Assembly: GCA_028289095.1 (NCBI GenBank)
Contig: JAQGGY010000004.1
Span: 1 to 37,119, forward strand
Direction: 5' to 3'
DNA: 37,119 nt
Source: Candidatus Saccharimonadota bacterium
Lineage (GTDB): Bacteria > Patescibacteriota > Saccharimonadia > Saccharimonadales > Saccharimonadaceae
Of this stretch, positions 31,917-37,119 are shown piece after piece. A program made the translations under genes and the position numbers. Position 1 is the first letter of the stretch, and the number at the start of each line of letters is the position of its first letter. Under the pieces are notes generated by a model, which had not been told where the DNA came from, did no database searches, and saw nothing but the letters and a program-made list of their open reading frames with translations.

Positions 31917-33176
31917 TTATCGTTGTTCGATAAAGGTATGAGCGTGACCACGGGCGCCACCACGACCTGTTCGGCCGATACGGTGCGTGTAATCTTCGTA
32001 TGTCTGAGGTGTATCAAAGTTAATAACGTGAGACACATTTGGAATGTCTAGACCACGGGCAGCAACGTCAGTTGCGACCAATACTTTGACGCGGTTGTCT
32101 TTGAATTGCTTCAAAGCACGTTGACGCTGGGATTGGTTTTTGTTGCCGTGAATCGCAACAGATGGGATACCAACGTTGTCCAAGTGATCAGACAGGCGCT
32201 GGACACCGAATTTTGTTTCACCAAAGATCAAAACCTTGTCGTATGGTGCAGTTTTTAACATCTCTTCAAGTAACTCGACTTTATGCATCTTGTCACGAGC
32301 TTCGATAACATCTTGTTCGACATGTTCTGATGTTTCAGATGTACGAACAGATACCGTAACTGGATCGTTCAAGAACGTATTAACAAGTGCCTGGATTTCA
32401 GGAGTAATCGTTGCGCTAAAGAACAATGTCTGTCGTTCACGAGGCATCTCGTTCACGATTTCGCGGATATCAGGCAAGAAGCCCATATCTAGCATGCGAT
32501 CAGCTTCGTCAAGAACAAGTGTTGTCATGTTCTTAAGTTGCAACACGTTGCGACGCATCAAGTCTTTTAGACGACCTGGTGTACCGATAATAACGTGTGG
32601 ACGACGCTTTAGGTCGCGAATCTGACGATCGATGTTAACACCACCAACAACAAGTGTTGAATACAGGTCAAGACCACGTGCAAATACACGGAACTCTTCG
32701 TCAATTTGCTGTGCTAATTCACGCGTTGGCGCCATGATCAATACAGATGGGCGAAGTGTAATGCCACTTTGGCGTTCGATAATCGGTAGCAAGAAAGCTG
32801 CGGTTTTACCCGTACCTGTGTTTGCTAGGCCAATAACGTCACGACCGTCAATGATGTGAGGAATCGCCTGGTCTTGGATTGCACTTGGCGTATCGTAGCC
32901 TTTGCCTGCAACGTTATGGTGCAATTGTGCGCCAAACGGAAAATCTGCAAACTTGTGCTTTGATTCGTAAAGAATCTCGTCAGCCTTAGTGACTGCTTTG
33001 TTGATAAATTTAGAAGGATGGATGTACTTTTTTGCTGGGCCGCGATTACCGCCGCCACGTCGTCCACCGCCACCACCGCCGCTACGACTACCGCCAAAGC
33101 TACGTCCGCCGCCTGCGCCGCCTTGTGGGCGTCCTTGATTAGGGCGTCCGCCCCTGCTGTTTTGTTGAAATGCCAT
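31917..33176 (-). CDS. DEAD-box RNA helicase (RhlE-like) with N-terminal RGG region
   Basis: An ATP-dependent RNA helicase of about 419 residues. It has the Q motif (GYDTPSAIQDQAIP), motif I ANTGTGKT, Ia APTRELAQQ, Ib TPGRL, II DEAD, III SAT, V ATDVAARGLD and VI HRIGRTGR. The RGG-rich tail common in RhlE proteins is instead at the N-terminus (about residues 8-50), and the C-terminus ends soon after motif VI. The ATG at 33176 (MAFQQNS) has AAAGGG 10 nt upstream; a longer TTG frame to 33341 is judged to be leader. The candidate promoter at 33349-33377 leaves a leader of about 165 nt, which would suit cold-shock control as in csdA-type genes. Confidence 0.94.
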   Translation of the reverse strand: MAFQQNSRGGRPNQGRPQGGAGGGRSFGGSRSGGGGGGRRGGGNRGPAKKYIHPSKFINKAVTKADEILYESKHKFADFPFGAQLHHNVAGKGYDTPSAIQDQAIPHIIDGRDVIGLANTGTGKTAAFLLPIIERQSGITLRPSVLIMAPTRELAQQIDEEFRVFARGLDLYSTLVVGGVNIDRQIRDLKRRPHVIIGTPGRLKDLMRRNVLQLKNMTTLVLDEADRMLDMGFLPDIREIVNEMPRERQTLFFSATITPEIQALVNTFLNDPVTVSVRTSETSEHVEQDVIEARDKMHKVELLEEMLKTAPYDKVLIFGETKFGVQRLSDHLDNVGIPSVAIHGNKNQSQRQRALKQFKDNRVKVLVATDVAARGLDIPNVSHVINFDTPQTYEDYTHRIGRTGRGGARGHAHTFIEQR

Positions 33177-33348
33177 AGAAAATAACCCTTTCGTTAATTC
33201 TTGTTGTTTATTATGCAGTCTAGCGGCATCACCTATTAAATAGGGGCCATAAGAACAGCGAGAGGATATTTCGGTGGCTGCGCTATATATTTGGTTTCGT
33301 GCGCTAGTCTTTGAAAGAGGCTCGACATTCATTGAATGCAATGTATTA

Positions 33349-33377
33349 ACAATAGCACAAGTGATCTATTTTTGCAA
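33349..33377 (-). promoter_or_regulatory. Candidate promoter of the helicase gene
   Basis: TTGCAA (33372-33377) and TATTGT (33349-33354) are 17 bp apart on the minus strand. The 33177-33511 gap holds this, the long helicase leader and the divergent promoter at 33408. Confidence 0.5.
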
Positions 33378-33407
33378 GCATTCATTCGCGATTCACTCTA
33401 TAACACC

Positions 33408-33436
33408 TTGACTATTGTTAGTTTTTCTGCTATAAT
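33408..33436 (+). promoter_or_regulatory. Strong promoter of the orphan pair
   Basis: TTGACT (33408-33413), a 17-bp spacer and a perfect TATAAT (33431-33436) give a leader of about 70 nt before the TTG start. Confidence 0.8.
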
Positions 33437-33511
33437 TAAAAGATAGCCCTTAGTCATGATGATTCCGCGGCTGCCCTTCAACAATCCGACTATTAGAAAG
33501 GATTACGCACG

Positions 33512-33751
33512 TTGGCCTCATCGACCGTAAAGATGAATCCTAACCGCGCGAAAAGCCATTCATGTGCTTTTCCCGGGCAGGCAAACCAAGCATTCAACCG
33601 GAATCGGTCTGCAACCAAACGCCAGTTCGCCCAGGCAAACAACAGATTGAGCATTCAGATACCCGTGGACTTTCCAAGTGAAGTAGAAACACTCGCACTA
33701 CAAATAGCCATGAGGCTGTCTGGATACGAAAAGGATGTGCTCCGATCATGA
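33512..33751 (+). CDS. Orphan small basic protein, 79 aa
   Basis: I do not recognise this protein. It starts with TTG after an AAGGA site at about 8 nt (frame MASSTVKMNPNRAK). The first half is polar and basic with many Asn, Arg, Gln and Ala and looks disordered. The second half (LSIQIPVDFPSEVETLALQIAMRL) could be a strand plus a helix. The stop overlaps the next ATG by 4 nt (ATGA). The strong upstream promoter supports a real gene. Confidence 0.6.
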   Translation: MASSTVKMNPNRAKSHSCAFPGQANQAFNRNRSATKRQFAQANNRLSIQIPVDFPSEVETLALQIAMRLSGYEKDVLRS

Positions 33752-33975
33752 CCCACAACTCCTCGACCGAAGAGAACGTACCGTCCGCAAACACAGATTT
33801 CGTCGGCAAAAGTCTCCTTCGATTAATGAAGACGCCTACAGAATGGCAGCAGCCCCACGTGAACGGCTCAATAACCGTAAGCGAACCGGCAATATCTATC
33901 ATTGCGGGAGAATACGACAATGACCTTCCAGCCACCTGCAAAATGTACTTGGAGCCCTCGTACATCATCGATTAG
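33748..33975 (+). CDS. Orphan small protein, 75 aa
   Basis: I do not recognise this protein. It is acidic and soluble, starting MTHNSSTEENV, with a strand-like C-terminal half (SITVSEPAISIIAGEY, then CKMYLEPSYIID). It is coupled to the upstream basic protein by a 4-nt ATGA overlap. The opposite charge of the two products suggests they might bind each other, as in small two-gene modules, but this is speculation. A long hairpin without a U-tract follows. Confidence 0.55.
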   Translation: MTHNSSTEENVPSANTDFVGKSLLRLMKTPTEWQQPHVNGSITVSEPAISIIAGEYDNDLPATCKMYLEPSYIID

Positions 33976-34003
33976 ACTTCATTGATAACAATCGATGACC
34001 CTA

Positions 34004-34041
34004 GATCGCGCAGCCTTCGTACTAAAGAAGGCTGCGCGATC
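34004..34041. terminator. Long perfect inverted repeat after the orphan pair
   Basis: A 15-bp GC-rich stem (34004-34018 with 34027-34041) has an 8-nt loop and no U-tract on either strand. It may act as an mRNA 3' end or protein-binding site. The rest of 33976-34130 holds a 7-bp repeat (CATAGAT/ATCTATG near 34083-34100) and an isolated TTGACA at 34071, but no gene. Confidence 0.5.
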
Positions 34042-34130
34042 GCAGTTGACCTAGCTAATAGATCGGATTGTTGACATACCTCCATAGATGCATATCTATG
34101 CTGACGAGCTGGAAACAGCGAAAGGTATAA

Positions 34131-36104
34131 CTACATCTTTGATTTGATATCCGCGATCATGTCGCGTATTTCTGCTGCCTTTTCAAATTCTAAGTTTGCG
34201 CTCGCTAGTTCCATTTGCCCACTTAAATCCCTAACGAGTGATTTGTATTCGTCTTTTGGAATCTTTTTTAGGTCTAGCTTTTGCGGCTTGCCTTTTTCCT
34301 TATCCGGAATAATCGCACGCAGCCCTTCGTCAATTTCCTTGGCGATGCTAGTTGGTGTAACGTTATGTTCGATATTATATGCCTCTTGAATACTGCGGCG
34401 ACGATTCGTTTCATCGATAGCAGCCTGCATTGAACGGGTAATTTTATCCGCATACATTAACACCGTACCTTCTTGGTGACGGGCGGCACGGCCAATCGTC
34501 TGAATCAATGCACTTTCACTACGCAAAAAGCCTTCTTTGTCAGCATCCATAATAGCCACCATACTAACTTCTGGCAGGTCCAATCCTTCACGTAGCAGGT
34601 TGATACCAATTAGTACATCATAAATACCCGTGCGCAGATCCTTCAAAATGTCACCACGTTCCAATGTATCGACTTCGCTATGGATATAGGCAGTTTTCAT
34701 ACCCAGTTCTAGTAAATATGAGCTTAAATCTTCGGCCATGCGCTTTGTTAGCGTGGTGACCAGGACACGCTGGTTTTTAGCGATACGGATGTTCAGTTCA
34801 GCAATCAAATCGTCAATCTGACCTTCAGTTGGACGGATTACGATTTCTGGATCAAGCAATCCAGTTGGGCGAATAATTTGCTGCGCCGGTTCGGGACTAT
34901 GCGACAGTTCATAGTCGCTCGGCGTTGCAGAAACATAAATAACCTTATTAATATGCTTGTCGAACTCGGCGAAAGTCAACGGGCGATTATCAAGCGCTGA
35001 CGGCAAACGAAACCCATGTTCGACGAGCACTTCTTTGCGCGCGCGATCGCCATTATACATACCTCTCACCTGCGGTAGAGTTTGGTGGCTTTCGTCAACA
35101 AGCAGTAAAAAGTCATCAGGGAAATAATCGAGTAATGTCGCAGGCTGTTCGCCAGGTTCGCGATTCGTTAAATAACGGCTATAATTTTCGATGCCCTTTA
35201 CAAATCCGGTTTCTTCTAACATTTCGATATCGTACTTTGTTCGCTGCGACAATCGCTGTGCCTCTAGTAATTTATCGTGTGATTCGAACCACTCCAATCG
35301 CTCCGCAAACTCACGTTTGATATTTTCGATTGCCACCGCCAACTTTTGTTTTGGCGTTACATAGTGACTGCTTGGAAAAATAGTACAGCTAGCTGGTTCC
35401 TGTAGAATTTCGCCAGTTAATGGATCGATCTGAGTAATACGATCAACCTCGTCACCAAAAAATTCAATACGGTAAGCAACATCGTGGCCCGCTGGAAATA
35501 CATCGACGACGTCACCTTTGACACGGAATGTACCACGGTGAAAATCAATATCGTTTCGTTGATACTGAATGTCTGTTAATAAACGAACGAATTTATCTTG
35601 TTGGCGTTTTTCGCCTTTGGTGACCATGATCGACATGTCACCGTAATCTTCTGGCGAACCAATGCCGTAAATACAGCTGACACTTGCAACAATAATAGTA
35701 TCGCGACGCGTTAATAATGCCGACGTTGCAGCATGGCGCAAGCGGTCAATTTCGTCGTTTATTTTGCTGTCTTTTTCGATGTAGGTGTCACTGCTACTAA
35801 TATAGGCTTCTGGCTGATAATAATCGAAGTAGCTGACAAAATAATGAACTTCACTGTTCGGAAAAAATGCCTTGAACTCGCTATACAGCTGTGCCGCCAG
35901 GGTTTTGTTATGTGCCATAACAAGTGTCGGCACTTGGCGGTCCTGAATAATATTCGCCATCGTAAACGTTTTACCCGATCCCGTCACACCTAAAAGTGTC
36001 TGTTCGCGCTCGCCCTTATTCAGTCCATCAATAAGTTGACCAATCGCATGCGGCTGGTCACCTGTTGGCTGATATTTAGTCTCTAAACGGAATTTGTCGC
36101 TCAT
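34131..36104 (-). CDS. uvrB: UvrABC system protein B
   Basis: UvrB is the damage-verifying helicase-like core of nucleotide excision repair; it takes DNA from UvrA and recruits UvrC. The 657-residue length is normal. Walker A GVTGSGKT is at 39-46, the damage-probing beta-hairpin YFDYYQPEAYI follows, and later helicase motifs (LLVDESHQTLPQVRGMY, YVSATP, GINLLREGLDLPEV, QTIGRAARH) are intact. A C-terminal UVR motif (NLEFEKAAEIRDMI) binds UvrC. TATAAT ends 8 nt before the ATG, with no Shine-Dalgarno, so the mRNA is probably leaderless. uvrA and uvrC are not in the window. Confidence 0.98.
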   Translation of the reverse strand: MSDKFRLETKYQPTGDQPHAIGQLIDGLNKGEREQTLLGVTGSGKTFTMANIIQDRQVPTLVMAHNKTLAAQLYSEFKAFFPNSEVHYFVSYFDYYQPEAYISSSDTYIEKDSKINDEIDRLRHAATSALLTRRDTIIVASVSCIYGIGSPEDYGDMSIMVTKGEKRQQDKFVRLLTDIQYQRNDIDFHRGTFRVKGDVVDVFPAGHDVAYRIEFFGDEVDRITQIDPLTGEILQEPASCTIFPSSHYVTPKQKLAVAIENIKREFAERLEWFESHDKLLEAQRLSQRTKYDIEMLEETGFVKGIENYSRYLTNREPGEQPATLLDYFPDDFLLLVDESHQTLPQVRGMYNGDRARKEVLVEHGFRLPSALDNRPLTFAEFDKHINKVIYVSATPSDYELSHSPEPAQQIIRPTGLLDPEIVIRPTEGQIDDLIAELNIRIAKNQRVLVTTLTKRMAEDLSSYLLELGMKTAYIHSEVDTLERGDILKDLRTGIYDVLIGINLLREGLDLPEVSMVAIMDADKEGFLRSESALIQTIGRAARHQEGTVLMYADKITRSMQAAIDETNRRRSIQEAYNIEHNVTPTSIAKEIDEGLRAIIPDKEKGKPQKLDLKKIPKDEYKSLVRDLSGQMELASANLEFEKAAEIRDMIADIKSKM

Positions 36105-36112
36105 TACTTATT

Positions 36113-36118
36113 ATTATA
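36113..36118 (-). promoter_or_regulatory. -10 box of uvrB (leaderless type)
   Basis: A perfect TATAAT on the minus strand ends 8 nt before the uvrB ATG. Confidence 0.6.
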
Positions 36119-36175
36119 CGCTAGGTATTACGAGCGACCAAAAGCGCCCCGCACAGAAAATTACACAAATCATCC

Positions 36176-36298
36176 CTATCCGCTAAAGGCGCGAGTAATT
36201 AAAATAATTAGCCCCGTTATTGCAGCAATGGTCAGGACGATTACTATAATGGCACTACTCTGTGAGATCTTTTCTAAACTCTTCCGACTAGGAAACAC
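36176..36298 (-). CDS. Tiny membrane ORF, 40 aa (GTG start, tentative)
   Basis: A frame from GTG at 36298 reads VFPSRKSLEKISQSS and then one strong membrane segment ending in ITRAFSG. It overlaps the preceding 34-residue ORF by 25 nt in another frame. The same frame stays open further upstream and reads plausibly (NRYFSYSGSSGEV), without an ATG. It may be a separate small protein with an unseen start, or the second half of one two-segment protein split by a frameshift. Confidence 0.4.
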   Translation of the reverse strand: MFPSRKSLEKISQSSAIIVIVLTIAAITGLIILITRAFSG

Positions 36299-36378
36299 TT
36301 CACCGCTGCTGCCACTGTAGCTAAAATAACGATTGATATGAACGAAAATAAAATATACGAAGCAATTTGTTTCAACAT
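36274..36378 (-). CDS. Tiny membrane peptide, 34 aa
   Basis: The ATG at 36378 opens a 34-codon ORF starting MLKQIASYILFSF with one hydrophobic segment (about 5-26) and a short basic end. TATACT (36385-36390) ends exactly 6 nt before the ATG, matching the leaderless pattern of the larger genes here; this is the main support. It lies between uvrB and the LOG-like gene, on the same strand as both. Confidence 0.45.
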   Translation of the reverse strand: MLKQIASYILFSFISIVILATVAAAVKCFLVGRV

Positions 36379-36384
36379 ACGATC

Positions 36385-36390
36385 AGTATA
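36385..36390 (-). promoter_or_regulatory. -10 box of the 34-aa ORF (leaderless type)
   Basis: TATACT on the minus strand ends 6 nt before the ATG at 36378. Confidence 0.45.
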
Positions 36391-36400
36391 CCTAATTGCA

Positions 36401-37009
36401 CTAGCCACGACCAGCACGGTCATTGCTGACCTGTGCGTCGGTACCGTCATGCTTGAAATCGGCGTATTTTTTATCTAATGCATCGATTACTTTTTGGACC
36501 AAACGAATGGGATCGGTGTCATAAATAACATCTCGGGCACCAGGAGCTTCGATATTTTCAAGTAGGACTGGCGTGTAATCAGCAAGGCCGCCGCTGCCAA
36601 GTAGTACGCCGCAGACTTTGCGGCTTTCTAATGCTGTTGATAGTTCGTGCAAGCTGCCCATGCGGCCACCGACGGTAATAACCGCATCAGCACTTCGTAC
36701 CAAGTGAACATCACGGCCGACATATTCCATGCCAGTAAAGTTGATGTAATCGAATTCTTTTGTTGGTAAACGATATGTAGCAACATGCTCACGAAACGAA
36801 GCAGCTGGTGAAAATCCAATTGATAGTCCACGCTCGCCTTCGGCCGCCATAACACCCATTGCAGCATAATGTGGCAAGCCAACAGTCGCACCGGTTAATA
36901 ACGTTTTACCTTGTTCAGAAATTGCTTTACCAAGTTCGAATGCTAACTTGTGTGAACGCTTAACTGTATCGCCACTGGCCGCACCCGATACTCAGATCTG
37001 ATAACGCAT
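36401..37009 (-). pseudogene. LOG-like (SLOG superfamily) gene interrupted by in-frame TGA at codon 6
   Basis: From the ATG at 37009, which has a GAGGAG site 9-10 nt upstream and lies 1 nt after the previous stop, the frame reads MRYQI, then TGA (36992-36994), then VSGAASGDTVKRSH and continues intact to 36401. The rest matches the LOG/lysine-decarboxylase-like fold: a Rossmann-type start, then ITVGGRMGSLHELSTALE, a variant of the PGGxGTxxE motif. LOG proteins release cytokinin-type bases from nucleotides, but many relatives have unknown roles. The first later ATG (36877) would remove the first strand and loop. Either the gene is broken, the TGA is read through, or one base is wrong. Ser (TCA) would be the natural residue. 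Confidence 0.8.
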
Positions 37010-37010
37010 G

Positions 37011-37118
37011 CTATTGAATCTCCTCTGAATGATAAAATTCTGGCGCTTCAGCAAGGAATTTTTCGATTTCTTCGCGGCGCAGCAATCCCGCCTGTGCACC
37101 AAGTTTCTGTACAACGCT
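37011..37118 (-). CDS. C-terminal end of a probable PfkB-family carbohydrate kinase (partial)
   Basis: The last 35 residues before a TAG stop read SVVQKLGAQAGLLRREEIEKF and then a short tail. This resembles the C-terminal helix of PfkB/ribokinase-type sugar or nucleoside kinases, where an AQ-G-LL segment is common in CPR members. The gene runs off the window edge. It is in one transcript with the LOG-like gene, 1 nt apart. The family call rests on a short stretch only. Confidence 0.5.
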   Translation of the reverse strand, partial: SVVQKLGAQAGLLRREEIEKFLAEAPEFYHSEEIQ

Positions 37119-37119
37119 C

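Noticed and set aside
33177..33341. TTG-initiated N-terminal extension of the DEAD-box helicase
   Set aside because: No ribosome-binding site at the upstream start, while MAFQQNS at 33176 has AAAGGG at proper spacing. Kept only as a note in the findings.
36992..36994. UGA recoded as an amino acid (as in Gracilibacteria)
   Set aside because: Genes such as the DNA glycosylase and sortase end at TGA at the right place, and the other long genes contain no in-frame TGA.
1..37119. tRNA, rRNA, CRISPR arrays, insertion sequences or prophage
   Set aside because: No T-loop/acceptor patterns, no regularly spaced repeats, no transposase or integrase, and no phage structural genes were seen by eye. The Gam-like gene stands alone.

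Overview
The window is a gene-dense bacterial chromosome segment of about 37 kb with moderate GC and short gaps. It most resembles the Saccharibacteria (TM7, Patescibacteria/CPR). This rests on compact core genes, a surface-oriented accessory set (sortase pair, type IV pilus ATPase, secreted nuclease) and small lineage-type hypothetical proteins. UGA is used as a normal stop here (the DNA-3-methyladenine glycosylase and the sortase both end in TGA), which argues against the UGA-recoding Gracilibacteria/SR1. The lineage call is inference; no rRNA or tRNA was found to anchor it.

Layout. 1-5000 (minus): clpC, a membrane-anchored HExxH protein and radA, reminiscent of the Firmicutes clpC-radA neighbourhood, with an exact CIRCE operator over the clpC promoter. 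5083-5372 (plus): two coupled small genes from a divergent promoter at the same CIRCE. 5434-7848 (minus): nusA, a DNA-3-methyladenine glycosylase, a ChaB-like gene and a coiled-coil gene. 7930-10347 (plus): an FKBP prolyl isomerase, then a sortase island (surface protein ending in LPDTS plus a membrane anchor, sortase, membrane protein). 10350-12183: an orphan gene, a Mu Gam-like DNA-end-binding protein and a secreted DUF1524-type HNH nuclease. 12215-16635: M1 aminopeptidase, an RNase HII-YraN fusion, an orphan and rplS. 16733-20563: a two-state RNA structure, an orphan, a PilB/GspE ATPase, a SpoU-type RNA methyltransferase and a zinc-ribbon orphan. 20648-25664: a winged-helix protein with a dead Nudix box, an orphan and dnaE. 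25714-27535: three small envelope proteins and galU. 27591-31165: gatC-gatA-(membrane HEPN-like protein)-gatB. 31244-33975: an adenylate-kinase-like protein, an RGG-rich DEAD-box helicase and a coupled orphan pair. 34131-37119: uvrB, two overlapping tiny membrane ORFs, a LOG-like gene broken by an in-frame TGA, and the tail of a probable PfkB-family kinase.

How it works together. Core information processing dominates: replication (DnaE), repair (RadA, UvrB, glycosylase, RNase HII), transcription (NusA), translation (L19, GatCAB) and proteostasis (ClpC, FKBP). The accessory genes fit a surface-attached organism that takes up and processes foreign DNA and peptides: pilus motor, secreted nuclease, DNA-end protection, aminopeptidase, dedicated sortase.

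Most striking regulatory pattern: at least ten genes have a -10 hexamer ending 6-8 nt before the start codon, and most of them have no Shine-Dalgarno. This implies leaderless mRNAs, alongside a second class of genes with clear GGAGG-type sites. Other points of interest are a terminator-like hairpin inside the apparent nusA leader, the HEPN-like insertion in the gat operon, the inactivated Nudix regulator and the RNase HII-YraN fusion.
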